The position numbers and the translations under genes are program-made. DNA of 64,000 bases. Source: CAZUNO01 sp964621445 [NCBI: Candidatus Hadarchaeota archaeon]. Its GTDB lineage: Archaea; CAYQAE01; CAYVLA01. The notes below the pieces were generated by a model. That model was not told the DNA's origin. It did not search any database and saw only the letters and a list, made by a program, of their open reading frames with translations. Position 1 is the first letter of the stretch. Each line of letters opens with the position of its first letter. Below are positions 1-9,581 of this stretch, piece by piece. Location: contig CAZUNO010000010.1 in NCBI GenBank assembly GCA_964621445.1, positions 25,456 to 89,455 on the forward strand. The letters run 5' to 3'.

Positions 1-2
1 TA

Positions 3-407
3 GACGATTGGAGGAAGCCTGGTGATCATAATCTAATGCAGCAGGAAGTAATCCTGTCAGGAGGATTCGCCGCCTCGGAGGTCCCTCTTTACTCCGACAT
101 TCTCACTGGACACTTGGACTGTCTATTGTGTCCGGAGGACAGTGATTTCCTGTATGCCATAGAGGTCAAATCCTATCCCTCGGACTACAAGGACAAATGG
201 GCGGGCACCGGAAAATGGCGCCTCAACAAGAACCTAGTACAGGTACTTGCATACGCGGAGCTACTTGCCAAGAATACGGGGTGTAAACGGATAGCTGCGG
301 GTATACTTCACACCCAAGGGATATTGCTTTTTGACGCCTCAAAATGGCTTACCCAGGACAGAACCTTGCTCTCGGGGATTAGGAAGCATCTTACCAATGA
401 GGCCTAG
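3..407 (+). CDS. PD-(D/E)XK nuclease-like protein, 5' end outside the window
   Basis: The reading frame is open to the first base, so this is the C-terminal part of a longer protein; the first ATG inside the window is at 36. The visible part has the layout of a PD-(D/E)XK nuclease core: an Asp in a GHLD block, then about 16 residues later an IEVKSY block (the E-x-K pair), then a helix with NLVQVLAYAEL that matches the conserved Gln/Tyr helix of Cas4/RecB-like nucleases. It probably acts on DNA, but partners are out of view. It ends with TAG and overlaps the convergent apgM stop by 4 bases. The fold assignment is from motif spacing only. Confidence 0.6.
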   Translation, partial: DDWRKPGDHNLMQQEVILSGGFAASEVPLYSDILTGHLDCLLCPEDSDFLYAIEVKSYPSDYKDKWAGTGKWRLNKNLVQVLAYAELLAKNTGCKRIAAGILHTQGILLFDASKWLTQDRTLLSGIRKHLTNEA

Positions 408-1633
408 GCACCGAATTTCTCGGATTTGTTCATGAGGTCCAGAAGGATATTCATCAAATCCATACCCCTTATCCTTCCCAGTCCGCCCCGGGAGCAGCTT
501 CTCTCGCCATATTCCTTGACCCAATCCACCCTAACTCCATTGCCGATTATGGTAACGGGAACCGGGTCGCCAGAGTGATCCATGATCGATACTGGGGTGC
601 TGTGATCGGCGGTAAATACCGTATAGGTCCCCTCGTCGATCTCGGATAGGATGTACTGCACAGCTTCATCTATCCTTTCTATCATGTCAATTTTCCCGGC
701 CGCGTCGCCATCATGACCCGTGAGATCACATCCCTTAATATTCATCATAATGAAATCGTGGTCCGATAGACCATCAAGGGCTGCATCGGCCATGGCGACC
801 GTGTCGGTATCCAGGCCCCCCGTGGATTTGGAAACATGTACCAAATCCAGTCCAGCTACGCTGGCGACCCCGTAGATCAATCCGACTTCGGCAATGACGC
901 CCCCCTTTATGCCGTATTTACCCTCAAAATTGGGAACTTCCTTGAGTTTCCCGGCTCCTCTTGCCAGTATGATGTTGGCGGGAAGAAGGCCCTTCTCCTC
1001 TCTGTCCTGGTTTATATCAACTTCGGGGAACTTTTCATGACTAATTTCAACTAATTTGTTCAGAATCCTTGCGGTTTTCTCGGATTCCGGGTCTCCCCCC
1101 TCCGCCCTGTGAATGTGCTCATCGGTCTGGTGAGGATCAATGTCCGTGACATCCGCTCCCAGACCTTCCCCTCGTAGAATCAAGGCACCTCGATGGGCGA
1201 CAGACTCCTTAAAGATGACCTCAACCCCTTCTATCTCGAGCCCATTGAGCTCCTTTGCCAGTTCCTCAGTTCCCTGCTCGATACGACCGGCTCTTCTGTC
1301 CTTCACCACCATGTCCTCCTCACCAACTGTGGCAAAATTGCACCTGAAGGCCACGTCCCCTGGCTGAACATCCAGACCTATTCCGGCCGCCTCTATAGGA
1401 CCACGACCAGGGTAGAATTCATAGGGGTCGAAACCCAGGTAGGCAAGGTGGGAGGTGTCGCTTCCAGGTCTAACCCCGGGAGCGATAGGGTCCATTATTC
1501 CATTTATCCCCATGGCCGATGCCCTGTCCAAATTGGGGCTTTCCGAAGCCTCCAAAGGGGTCTTTCCTTCCAGTTCGGGAACCGGTCTGTCACCCATCCC
1601 GTCAAATATCAATAACAGTGCCTTGTTGTCCAT
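404..1633 (-). CDS. apgM: 2,3-bisphosphoglycerate-independent phosphoglycerate mutase, archaeal type
   Basis: Interconverts 3- and 2-phosphoglycerate in glycolysis and gluconeogenesis in the cytoplasm. The 409-residue length is normal for the archaeal ApgM family. It opens with the alkaline-phosphatase-superfamily metal site (LLIFDGMGDRP, Asp11), followed by the conserved TPLEAS block, a PGSDTSHLAYLG block that should carry the catalytic Ser, and late metal ligands in the TADHSTP and MDHSGDPVP stretches. ATG start. Only 6 bases separate it from mobB upstream on the same strand, so HIT-mobB-apgM are probably co-transcribed, although the functions do not obviously connect. Confidence 0.93.
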   Translation of the reverse strand: MDNKALLLIFDGMGDRPVPELEGKTPLEASESPNLDRASAMGINGIMDPIAPGVRPGSDTSHLAYLGFDPYEFYPGRGPIEAAGIGLDVQPGDVAFRCNFATVGEEDMVVKDRRAGRIEQGTEELAKELNGLEIEGVEVIFKESVAHRGALILRGEGLGADVTDIDPHQTDEHIHRAEGGDPESEKTARILNKLVEISHEKFPEVDINQDREEKGLLPANIILARGAGKLKEVPNFEGKYGIKGGVIAEVGLIYGVASVAGLDLVHVSKSTGGLDTDTVAMADAALDGLSDHDFIMMNIKGCDLTGHDGDAAGKIDMIERIDEAVQYILSEIDEGTYTVFTADHSTPVSIMDHSGDPVPVTIIGNGVRVDWVKEYGERSCSRGGLGRIRGMDLMNILLDLMNKSEKFGA

Positions 1634-1639
1634 AGATCT

Positions 1640-2347
1640 CTACCTCAATTCAATTTTGATTTCCTTTCCTTCCCCGCCTTTAAGACTGCTGGTCAGCCCC
1701 CTCACAGTGCTCTCCACAATATCCTGTACGAAAGGAGAAAGTGTTATCATCTTCCCGTCCACCTGTAGGGTTACCCTATCCGTAAGCTGAGCGCACTCTT
1801 CATCTTTTGAAGTTCCTTCAAATATCTCGCTTGCTAGCTCGCTGCAACTACGGCGGCCGCATCTCCTGCAATTTTCGTTTGGTAATTTACGAAAGGCCCG
1901 GGACTCGATGGCTGAATATAGTTCCTCGGAATCCTCAATGAAAATTGCCCCCTTCTCCTCGGCCAGTTCGCTTAGTTCCTCATTGCCGGTTACTATGAAG
2001 GTAAATTTATCTATCAATTCCAGGTCCTTCTCCTCCTGGGCCACAAGAACCTTGAGGAATCCTTTCATTTTTTTGAACCCTTCCAGTACGGCATAATCAC
2101 ATCCCTGCAACTCCCCCCAGAGTTCACCATCCTGCTCCAGTATGTGATAGACATTGGGGTCCACCCCCACTACCCTGCTGGCCCCCATGGCGAAATGTCG
2201 TTCGGTATCCTTATCTGGATTTATTTCATGAGAGGAGTGCTTGGCCGTATTGACTCTATAACCGGCCTCCCTGAGGTGCTTAATAAGGTCCTCGACCACC
2301 GATGTTTTTCCAGCGTTCTTATACCCGATGATGCCGACCACTTTCAT
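1640..2347 (-). CDS. mobB: Molybdopterin-guanine dinucleotide biosynthesis protein B-like GTPase
   Basis: A P-loop GTP-binding protein (GYKNAGKTS at residues 8-16) of the MobB family, which assists attachment of GMP to molybdopterin. The N-terminal 150 residues fit MobB. The C-terminal part, from about residue 155, has a Cys cluster (C-x2-C-x4-C and a later Cys) that suggests a metal or Fe-S site, as in archaeal MobB proteins fused to a small Cys-rich domain. Its ATG overlaps the TGA of the HIT gene upstream in an ATGA arrangement, indicating translational coupling. No molybdoenzyme is in the window, so its client is not visible. Confidence 0.85.
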   Translation of the reverse strand: MKVVGIIGYKNAGKTSVVEDLIKHLREAGYRVNTAKHSSHEINPDKDTERHFAMGASRVVGVDPNVYHILEQDGELWGELQGCDYAVLEGFKKMKGFLKVLVAQEEKDLELIDKFTFIVTGNEELSELAEEKGAIFIEDSEELYSAIESRAFRKLPNENCRRCGRRSCSELASEIFEGTSKDEECAQLTDRVTLQVDGKMITLSPFVQDIVESTVRGLTSSLKGGEGKEIKIELR

Positions 2348-2844
2348 TTCAAAACCTCCGAGAATGCGGACCTTATTTTCCCAAGATATTTTTCGGGGTC
2401 CTCGATCATTATTCTACCCTTGCCAATAATGTCTATGAATCCTAACTCGCTTTCAAATCTTGGAACAATATGGGCGTGGAGATGTTTGATGCTGGCTCCG
2501 GAAACCTTCCCAATGTTAAAACCGATGTTGAAACCGCCCGGGCTATATGCACGTTTGAGCGCCTCGGTCGCAAGGTTCATGGCTGATAGTAGGTCCTTTT
2601 CCTCCTTTTCCTCTAGATCCGATAGCTCAGTGAGGTGCCTAAATGGGAAAACCATCAGGTGTCCGGGGTTGTAGGGATACAGGTTCAAAACGGCCATACA
2701 GCTATCGCCCCGCCAGACTTCAAGCTTTCTAACCTCAGGGTCCTCATCTGCGATTGAGCATAGAATGCAGTTGACCTTTGGTCTTTCTCCGCCCTTAACA
2801 TAACCTGCTTTACTCGGAACCCACAGATAGGAATCGAAGTTCAC
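2344..2844 (-). CDS. HIT family nucleotide hydrolase/transferase
   Basis: A 166-residue histidine-triad protein. The signature is HLHAHIVPR near residue 120, where the middle His is the nucleophile that takes up AMP from substrates such as Ap4A or adenylylated compounds. An N-terminal CILC pair at about residues 26-29 probably binds zinc with later His residues, as in the HIT/GalT-like proteins of archaea. GTG start. The gene is divergent from the AlaX gene and overlaps mobB by 4 bases. The exact substrate cannot be read from the sequence. Confidence 0.85.
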   Translation of the reverse strand: MNFDSYLWVPSKAGYVKGGERPKVNCILCSIADEDPEVRKLEVWRGDSCMAVLNLYPYNPGHLMVFPFRHLTELSDLEEKEEKDLLSAMNLATEALKRAYSPGGFNIGFNIGKVSGASIKHLHAHIVPRFESELGFIDIIGKGRIMIEDPEKYLGKIRSAFSEVLK

Positions 2845-2970
2845 CTACTCGCCTCTTTTCTCCGGTGATCTACTACTACCTGGCGGGTGAAACCTTGAAA
2901 AATGACACCACCAATCTTTGAATTGGTCAAAGAATTAAATCATCCCACCCAAACAAGGAGGGGTAAGATA

Positions 2971-3675
2971 TTGACTGAGCTCCTATACTTCCATGATTGC
3001 TATCTCTCAGAATTCAAGGCTAGTGTAGAAGGTAAGTCGTCCAGAGGAATAGTTTTGGATAGAACGGCCTTTTACCCTGCTGGTGGGGGACAGCCCTGTG
3101 ATACCGGGATAATGAATACCTCAGAGAGGAGCTACACCGTTGAGAAGGTGAAGAAACAGGGCTCTGACGTGGTCCACATCCTATCCGGTTCCGGACCCGA
3201 AGTGGGGGAATCAGTCCAGTGTAGGCTGGACTGGGAAAGAAGATATTCCCATATGAAATATCACACGGCGCAACATCTGCTATCGGCGTATTTTCTTTCG
3301 AAGCACGGGGCTGGGACAGTAGGTAATAGTAGACATGACCAGGGGGCAACTATAGATTTTGCAGTGACCAAGCTTCAGGATTCGGAGATCAAAGCTGTGG
3401 AGGACCGGATAAATATCTGGATAGAGGAGGCAAATCCAGTGGAGATATTCATGTTGCCTCGAGAAGATGCCCTGGATAGATTGGACCCCAGGAGAACGAG
3501 AATAGAATTGCTCCCGAAATCCGTACGCAGTTTAAGGATTGTCAGAATAGCCGATATTGACGAAGTTGCCTGTGCAGGTACCCATGTTAGAAACACACGG
3601 GAGCTGGGTTGTTTTAATATAGAGAAGTTTGGGCAGCGGAGAAATGGACTAAGAGTAGAGTTTACCCTGGCCTGA
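2971..3675 (+). CDS. alaX: Alanyl-tRNA editing protein AlaX (medium form)
   Basis: A trans-editing enzyme that hydrolyses Ser or Gly mischarged on tRNA-Ala. It carries the glycine motif FYPAGGGQP, the zinc site HTAQH (HxxxH) and the later CAGTHVRN block (C and H ligands). I chose the TTG at 2971 rather than the ATG at 2902, because an AAGGAGGGG ribosome-binding site sits just upstream of the TTG and the protein then begins TELLYFHDCYL, like its homologues; this gives 234 residues. A TATA-like AATTAAATC lies near 2931-2940. A second AlaX gene is at 22.5 kb. Confidence 0.88.
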   Translation: MTELLYFHDCYLSEFKASVEGKSSRGIVLDRTAFYPAGGGQPCDTGIMNTSERSYTVEKVKKQGSDVVHILSGSGPEVGESVQCRLDWERRYSHMKYHTAQHLLSAYFLSKHGAGTVGNSRHDQGATIDFAVTKLQDSEIKAVEDRINIWIEEANPVEIFMLPREDALDRLDPRRTRIELLPKSVRSLRIVRIADIDEVACAGTHVRNTRELGCFNIEKFGQRRNGLRVEFTLA

Positions 3676-3687
3676 TTTGGTGTTGGA

Positions 3688-4650
3688 ATGAGTAGACCGC
3701 AGATCATGAGGAGGGTGCCAACCCTTACCGATTCGTTCTTTCTATCCTTTGTGTTCTTCCTGCTATCCGATATTCACCAGATTGTAAGAGACCCCAGCAT
3801 TGAAAACCTGTTGAGGATACTCACTTCCTTACAGTTCACGGCGAGATCGCCCTTCGACTACCCTGCTTTTCTATTCCTATCCCTGGTAATAATCAACCTC
3901 ATAGCGATCCTTATTGCTCGCCTAAGGTCCCCAGAGCCAAAGCTATTTGTTACGAACATACCTTTGGGCCAGGGACAGGTCTCATTGGCAATTGCGGAGG
4001 CGGAGGCTTTGCATTTGGGGAATACACTGGAGGACAAAGCTGATAAGCTCTCTATCGCGGTGCCAATTTCTCCCAAAATAATTGATTCCGAGGTCGGTGA
4101 ATATCCAGAAGGGAGAAACGAAATGTTACGAAAAATGGTATCCGATGCCATCCAAGGATCAGATCCTCCCCGTGCAAAAATACATGAGTCAATCATGACC
4201 GATCTGCTGCTAAGCTTGTCGAACCGGCTTGGAATAAAAATTGGGGGCATGTACCATCCTCTTCAGGATAAGATATCCATTAGCCCATTTCTTGGCCCGA
4301 TAACCAGGGGATACGTTTATGCGCACGAACTTTTTCATTCCGCGGGGTTGGGAGAGGTATGGGCGGAAATTGGAGCCATCCAGGTATGCCTTTCATTTTC
4401 GGACCAACATAGGGGATACTATGAAATATTTGGGTTATATCTCCTCGTCAGATCAATCGCGAGCTATCTCTCACAACAGGGGGGATTAGAGAAAATAAAG
4501 GATAATATCCCAATTGCAATCGGCAATTCAGAAGGTCTTGGAGAAAAGCTGATTTACGGCAGAAAGACCCGCCTTGAAAGTGATGTATACCTGACGGTCA
4601 AGAAAACCGATCGTCTAATCCGCGGAAGTCGAAACATTCAGGGAGGATAG
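3688..4650 (+). CDS. Membrane-anchored HExxH zinc metalloprotease, unclassified
   Basis: A 320-residue protein with two N-terminal membrane helices (about 16-27 and 58-79) and a soluble part with HELFH at 213-217, the zinc-binding motif of zincin peptidases. Glu residues in GEVWAEIGA just after (224 and 227) could provide the third ligand. The catalytic domain should face the cytoplasm if the helices form a hairpin. I cannot place it in a named family; M48 and M56 are possibilities. It starts 12 bases after alaX with a GGTG-type Shine-Dalgarno and its end overlaps the convergent FAD oxidoreductase by 13 bases. Confidence 0.6.
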   Translation: MSRPQIMRRVPTLTDSFFLSFVFFLLSDIHQIVRDPSIENLLRILTSLQFTARSPFDYPAFLFLSLVIINLIAILIARLRSPEPKLFVTNIPLGQGQVSLAIAEAEALHLGNTLEDKADKLSIAVPISPKIIDSEVGEYPEGRNEMLRKMVSDAIQGSDPPRAKIHESIMTDLLLSLSNRLGIKIGGMYHPLQDKISISPFLGPITRGYVYAHELFHSAGLGEVWAEIGAIQVCLSFSDQHRGYYEIFGLYLLVRSIASYLSQQGGLEKIKDNIPIAIGNSEGLGEKLIYGRKTRLESDVYLTVKKTDRLIRGSRNIQGG

Positions 4651-6977
4651 ATTTTAACCTGATAGACCCTGGCCGGCCAGCCTTCTTCTATGGTGGAGAG
4701 CACGGTCAATTTCAGCTTTGAGGTGGAGATCTTGTCGAATTTATGGATCCTGAACCTCTTGTAGTTATCTTCAACCGAAAATAGCTCACACCAGTCATCA
4801 TTACCAAGATACTCCATAAGGTAGGATGAAACGCACATACCTGGGGCCTCTCTTTCGGGATGGTTGAAGGGCATGTCTCTGAATGCTCTGTATAGGGTGT
4901 CAAATGTCAGATGTAACTCCGCAATGTTAACCTGTTTCGGGAATTCAAAGGTCAAATCCTGGGGTAATGGTTCACCTCTCTCTGAAATCCACATGTTGAC
5001 CGGATTGGTGCAAAAGCGCCTTGAAAAACCATTCACCACATTGCTCGCCTCCCCGTAAACCGGTTGGGGAGAGATCTTAAACAGGGGCACCTCCGGCCCC
5101 GTTAGGTAGGTTTCGGATTTCTCGTCGGTCCAACATCCAAAGGCTACATCCATACTTGCGTTTTCTTGACCCCAATAAAGACCATTGGCAGGGGGTATGC
5201 ATAACACCATCCTCTCCTCATCGGATAGGGGGTCTCTATCCGGAAGATCGATCCCATGGAAATCTATCTCGGTCCATCCCTGCCATTCTGGGGGAACGGT
5301 GGTCTCGGAAAAGGAAAGTTTCTGGAATTTCTTAATTCGGTTATCCCCGCCCCATGACATGCGGTTGGATTGTCCTTCTATATGCCCGGGTTGGATATTC
5401 TCATCCTTATTTTTCCACTTTTTATCGGCCTTGAAGAATTCCAATCGGGCCGGAATGGATATCTCCCTTGAGGTGTCATTTCTGAGATAGATCATGATTC
5501 GATTAAGATGTCGGGGCCAGTCCCAAAACATCAAGCCCCTAGTACGGTCGAGGGGGAGCCATTCATCCAATCTACTTGAATCGAATTTTTGCTCACTACT
5601 TGCACTGATCTTAGATCTCCTGGCGAGGTCGTTTTCATCCCGGTTAGGTGTTCCAAGCAGCGTTGCATCGTTTCTAAGAAGCAGCTGTTTTAGTTCTCGG
5701 ATATGTTTCTCGTATATTTCCCGGGGGCTGCAGCTGTACCTCTTGCATAGCCAGGCGGCGGCACCAACTGCCTGCCCACCGGTGGCCAGCGTCTTCTGGA
5801 GTCTCACCGTTCCCAAAGCGATGTGGCTTACGCTGATTAGCCTCCCCGCCAGGAATAGGTTATCCAGGTCTCTTGAGTATAGACATCTAAATGGTATGCT
5901 GTAGAGACGTGGAACTGAGTGAAAATTGACTTTTGCCTGGTGGCCGACCGGGTCGTGGACATCAACGGCATATCCGCCGTATCCAACCTCGTCCTCGAAA
6001 ATGCGCCCTGACTCCACATCTCTTTGATTTAGTGTATAGTCCCCGATGAATCTTCTGCTCTCCCTCTTCCCGGCCTTGGGGCTAACCCATACCAGTTCCC
6101 AGTTTCTGGACTCCTCCGGATGGGCCTCGTTCTTGATATGATTCCAAACGCTGTACAGCTGGCCGATCAGTCTATCATAGATCTGGTGATCGTCGGAAAT
6201 GGTGTTAAGTTCGCCTCCAGTTTCCGTGTGGTAAAGGAAACAGAGATCCGCATCTGGATTCCATGCTGCATGGGCGTTTACGCAGTCGGTGACAACCTCT
6301 TCTCGACCGTAACCGTACCCCACCTCGAATGGCGGGGTTCCTGGAGGAGGAACGAATTTGACGGGGTGATCGGTTTTCCGGACTAGAGCGGTGACGCTGG
6401 TCCCCATAGTTTTGTCGTCGGCCCTTTGGGGCGCGCTCCTCTCATCGAAATGAGCTGACTTCTCCCGACCCATTCTAAATTTGGCCCCCGCAGAAGCCGC
6501 GATATGGCCATCGCCGGAGGCGTCAATGACCGCCACACCTACTTTGATTGAGAGGGTGTTGAAGGTGGCCATGTCCTCTGCCAAGACCTCCGTTATCTCC
6601 TGCCCATTGGTTTTTGCCTCACGGGCATAGGTTCTGCGAAAAACTTTAACCCCCGCCTCCCGCAACATCACTTCAAGCAGGGTATCCCATTGCCTAGCGA
6701 TGTTGTAGTGATAACCATGGGTAAACAATTTGACATTAAGGCGTGCTGCCTCCTCCTCGATTTCATTGATAATACCCGTTTCCGAGGCAAAGGGATGAAA
6801 GCTATGGGCCCCCGAGATGTGAACCCCTAGATTGGGACTCGAGTTTCCGCCCAAGACATCGTCCTTCTCCAGTAGGGTTACCGAGCATCCAAGACGCCCG
6901 GCCTGTATAGCGGAACATATACCCGCCATGCCCGACCCTATAACGACGACATCTGCTTTATCTCGAATAGCATTCAT
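4638..6977 (-). CDS. FAD-dependent oxidoreductase with C-terminal beta-rich domains
   Basis: A 779-residue flavoprotein. Residues 8-45 form the Rossmann ADP-binding unit (VVVIGSGMAG and a later acidic strand end), followed by LGGNSSPNLGVH, typical of the FAD_oxidored family (PF12831) found in glycan-degrading planctomycetes. The second half, from about residue 430, is beta-rich, and its end resembles a discoidin-like carbohydrate-binding module. There is no signal peptide, so it is cytoplasmic. Substrate is unknown; oxidation of a sugar or sugar acid is an inference from the neighbouring sulfatases and glycosidases. It is followed upstream on the same strand, 2 bases away, by a zinc-ribbon gene. 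Confidence 0.82.
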   Translation of the reverse strand: MNAIRDKADVVVIGSGMAGICSAIQAGRLGCSVTLLEKDDVLGGNSSPNLGVHISGAHSFHPFASETGIINEIEEEAARLNVKLFTHGYHYNIARQWDTLLEVMLREAGVKVFRRTYAREAKTNGQEITEVLAEDMATFNTLSIKVGVAVIDASGDGHIAASAGAKFRMGREKSAHFDERSAPQRADDKTMGTSVTALVRKTDHPVKFVPPPGTPPFEVGYGYGREEVVTDCVNAHAAWNPDADLCFLYHTETGGELNTISDDHQIYDRLIGQLYSVWNHIKNEAHPEESRNWELVWVSPKAGKRESRRFIGDYTLNQRDVESGRIFEDEVGYGGYAVDVHDPVGHQAKVNFHSVPRLYSIPFRCLYSRDLDNLFLAGRLISVSHIALGTVRLQKTLATGGQAVGAAAWLCKRYSCSPREIYEKHIRELKQLLLRNDATLLGTPNRDENDLARRSKISASSEQKFDSSRLDEWLPLDRTRGLMFWDWPRHLNRIMIYLRNDTSREISIPARLEFFKADKKWKNKDENIQPGHIEGQSNRMSWGGDNRIKKFQKLSFSETTVPPEWQGWTEIDFHGIDLPDRDPLSDEERMVLCIPPANGLYWGQENASMDVAFGCWTDEKSETYLTGPEVPLFKISPQPVYGEASNVVNGFSRRFCTNPVNMWISERGEPLPQDLTFEFPKQVNIAELHLTFDTLYRAFRDMPFNHPEREAPGMCVSSYLMEYLGNDDWCELFSVEDNYKRFRIHKFDKISTSKLKLTVLSTIEEGWPARVYQVKIYPP

Positions 6978-6979
6978 AC

Positions 6980-7330
6980 TTATCCCTTGGATACGGCGTC
7001 TTTGTTCCCTTTGGTTTCTTTGACCTGGCCGGGGGTCAGATTCTCGATCTTGCTTGTTCTCATGTCTATGGAGTATTCAAGGAAGACTCCGCAATCCCTG
7101 GTCTTCCAGTTATGTTTACCAAATCGGGTGAGGGCTAAGCCATCTTTCATATGGAAGGTCATTCCACAGGCATAACAGCAGAATCCATCGCTGTAGAATA
7201 GCATTGGTGCATCACACTTTGGGCAGGATAAGCTCTGTCTTGGACTATTTAGTGAATGGATAAGGAGTATATTCCCACTTTTGTCCCAATAAAGATACCA
7301 GTTATCCTCGGGTAAAACGCTTGGATCCAA
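6980..7330 (-). CDS. Zinc-ribbon protein of unknown function
   Basis: A 116-residue cytoplasmic protein with a four-Cys knuckle (CPKC ... CYAC, about residues 36-58), likely zinc-binding, within an otherwise unrecognised sequence. The start is TTG, supported by a GGTGGAG Shine-Dalgarno 7-8 bases upstream. The next gene, the FAD oxidoreductase, begins 2 bases after its stop, so the two are probably translated from one message. The role may be accessory to that oxidoreductase, but nothing in the sequence proves it. Confidence 0.6.
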   Translation of the reverse strand: MDPSVLPEDNWYLYWDKSGNILLIHSLNSPRQSLSCPKCDAPMLFYSDGFCCYACGMTFHMKDGLALTRFGKHNWKTRDCGVFLEYSIDMRTSKIENLTPGQVKETKGNKDAVSKG

Positions 7331-7362
7331 ATGGTCTCTCCACCAAATCTATGTTTTTCCAC

Positions 7363-8082
7363 CTAGTCCTTTTTCCTCAGTCCGGGCTCCAACTTAACCG
7401 TTTCCTGCAAGGTCACAGACCTTCTGTTTACCTGGCAATTATAGGCCTGAACGATTACCCCGCTGGAAGCTGCGGAGTACAGCGCATCGGTGAAATCGGG
7501 ATCCATTTCCGAGTTGGGTTTAAAACTGGATGCATCTGATCTCTGGATAACGAATAGTAAGTAGCTTTTGTATCCATTACTTGCCGCCTGTTCAAGATGA
7601 CGAAGATGCCTGGTACCTCTCTTTGTGGGGGCGTCCGGGAATAACGCTTGACCATTTTCCACTAGAGTACAGGATTTAACCTCTAACAGGCAATCCCTTC
7701 CATTTCTAAGCAGGAAATCAAAGCGGCTATTCCCGAAGGGAATTTCACGCCTAAGGAATTCATAGCTGACGAATTCCGGTATATAGCTTTCTTCAAGGGC
7801 CTTTTGCACCAGAGCATTGGGCAATCTGCTATCAATGGAAACGGGCACATTCCCATCAAAGGCTAGAACCAGGTCATAATTGGTCTTTCTCAGCTTACCG
7901 TCAACATTCCTCAGCATCACCTGACAGCCCGGGTAAAGCAATTCCTCCATCCGGCCAGGATTGGGAACATGGCAATACACGAGTCCGAAACTAGTTTGAA
8001 CTTTAGCAAGAAATCTGTTGACCCTTTCTTTGAGAATGCCTGAGGATGATATATCTAGGGAAATTTTTGGGGGCATTTTCAA
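7363..8082 (-). CDS. sfsA: SfsA family DNA-binding/nuclease-fold protein
   Basis: A 239-residue protein of the SfsA family, first named for sugar fermentation stimulation in E. coli. Family hallmarks are an N-terminal OB-like region with CHVPNPGRMEELL and a restriction-endonuclease-like C-terminal half with LLEVKS, FPDAPTKRGTRHL and a final YNCQV stretch. The length is typical. The biochemical role in archaea is not established; nuclease or nucleic-acid binding is suggested by the fold. It lies 32 bases upstream of the zinc-ribbon gene on the same strand. Confidence 0.9.
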   Translation of the reverse strand: MKMPPKISLDISSSGILKERVNRFLAKVQTSFGLVYCHVPNPGRMEELLYPGCQVMLRNVDGKLRKTNYDLVLAFDGNVPVSIDSRLPNALVQKALEESYIPEFVSYEFLRREIPFGNSRFDFLLRNGRDCLLEVKSCTLVENGQALFPDAPTKRGTRHLRHLEQAASNGYKSYLLFVIQRSDASSFKPNSEMDPDFTDALYSAASSGVIVQAYNCQVNRRSVTLQETVKLEPGLRKKD

Positions 8083-8230
8083 CTCCGATAGCTTACAGTA
8101 TATCTTAGAGACATGCGCAGTAAAGAATTGTACTGGAGACGGCGTGATTTCCTTAAGGTGTAGGAGTTGCTTCGGTTATTTGACTTAGGTTGATAGATTA
8201 CCAGCTTCAAAAGGGCAGCGCCATGTTACC

Positions 8231-9487
8231 CTAGGATAGCCGCGTCACGTCGACCTCGCGATACACGCTTCTTCGTACCATCAGGTTCCAGATCACCACT
8301 CCGCATATGAGGAAGGTTCCGCTGACGGTCAACCATTCTATGAAGTAGACCCAAGCGAGAGCCGAATTCTTGAGATCCAACAGGTCGTCCTCTAGATCCC
8401 AAAGGCCATCTAGAATGACATCCATCCTTCCATATGAGTCATCGAAATCCCCGTTTAGATACTCATTATCGGCTTTACTCTTCTTTTCCTCGATTTCTCC
8501 GAGATGGGAATAGATTTCAACCGTGTTGGCTCCGAATTTTTCCGTGAATTCGGCCATGGAGTACATTGAGGACTTGTCTATTTGGTATTGACGAAATAGA
8601 GTTCGTAGGGCATGAACCCTAAGGGCATCCTCTGGAAGTTCCCGGTTGGTTGCGTGCCAGACCACATTGGCGATTATGTCCATTGAATAGGGGTTTCTAT
8701 CCATCCTCCAGAAAGGTTCGATTACCATGTCCATGGCGGTAAAGGTAGTTGCATTCTCATAGTTCCATTCGAATAGATGTGCTACATAGCCTGGGAATGG
8801 ATTACCAACGCTTTTCAACTTACTTTTAACCCAGGTGTGTATGGTTGACCCTGGACGGGGGATGGTCAGAACGCCCCTGTAGGTGGTAAATTCCTCCTCA
8901 ATGTATTCCTGAAAAGGCCTAACGACTGCGGGGAGGCTTTGTTCGTCATTAACTATCAGGGGACCGGTGGGGAAGGACATCCCTCCTGCTTGATAGATGG
9001 AACTACCGACCACGGCCGGAACATCATTGGGAAATACTTTGGAAACCATGCTGTTCAGCCAGGGCCCTGACCAGGCCGTACTCATGCTCTGGACGCTCCT
9101 GGTGTTCATGCCCCCCAATCCCTCCTTGGCAATCGCGTCGTGCATCCATTTTACCTGCTTGTTGGTAAAAAAAGTCATATCTATTGAGGCCAGGAGGACG
9201 AAGTCGTAATTCTTCATTTCATCATAGGTTCTGGGGAAGTAAATTCGTATCATCTGAGTGACTTCGGACCCGCTTACCCCTCCAAAATCTCTGGCAGGGA
9301 TGACCATGCCGCCGAATGAAGGCTCACTAAGCAGCCATCCTCTGATAACGCCCATCCGAGATTCTCCCGCTTTACAGGTAGCAATCAATTTAGCTGGTTC
9401 TGAGGAGTTCCCCCCCACAGCCGAAGGTAGAATGAGCGCGAAAATTATGGTAATCATGATAAAGATTAGGATAGGACGGAGATTCAA
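8231..9487 (-). CDS. Exported GATase-like protein with coiled coil and C-terminal membrane anchor (paralogue 1)
   Basis: A 418-residue protein with a signal peptide (residues 1-26), an alpha/beta domain resembling the putative glutamine amidotransferase fold (PF07090-like: IYFPRT, then KNYDFVLLASID, then WMHDAI), a helical coiled-coil region (about 320-370) and a membrane helix near 380-402, ending in a short basic tail. The catalytic Cys of true amidotransferases is not evident. It shares FGANT, WVYxxEW and a VIWxLMxxR tail with the proteins at 17.0, 18.2 and 51.9 kb. It is a single-gene unit, divergent from a sulfatase. The function is unknown. Confidence 0.75.
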   Translation of the reverse strand: MNLRPILIFIMITIIFALILPSAVGGNSSEPAKLIATCKAGESRMGVIRGWLLSEPSFGGMVIPARDFGGVSGSEVTQMIRIYFPRTYDEMKNYDFVLLASIDMTFFTNKQVKWMHDAIAKEGLGGMNTRSVQSMSTAWSGPWLNSMVSKVFPNDVPAVVGSSIYQAGGMSFPTGPLIVNDEQSLPAVVRPFQEYIEEEFTTYRGVLTIPRPGSTIHTWVKSKLKSVGNPFPGYVAHLFEWNYENATTFTAMDMVIEPFWRMDRNPYSMDIIANVVWHATNRELPEDALRVHALRTLFRQYQIDKSSMYSMAEFTEKFGANTVEIYSHLGEIEEKKSKADNEYLNGDFDDSYGRMDVILDGLWDLEDDLLDLKNSALAWVYFIEWLTVSGTFLICGVVIWNLMVRRSVYREVDVTRLS

Positions 9488-9581
9488 TTTCAGCCACCAG
9501 CCGGGGTTCTCTCAGCGGGCTTCGGAAAGTTGGCTTTATCCTTAATAATATTACATTAGTAAGGAGTAGGAGATATGAGGA

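Noticed and set aside
1193-1615. Long antisense frames across apgM and other genes (also at 1455, 5185, 18758, 38011).
   Set aside because: Their products are Ser/Pro/Arg-rich and lack family patterns; they mirror strongly coding genes on the other strand.
2902-2970. ATG at 2902 as the start of alaX.
   Set aside because: The lead it would add is not AlaX-like, and the AAGGAGGGG just before TTG 2971 marks that as the start.
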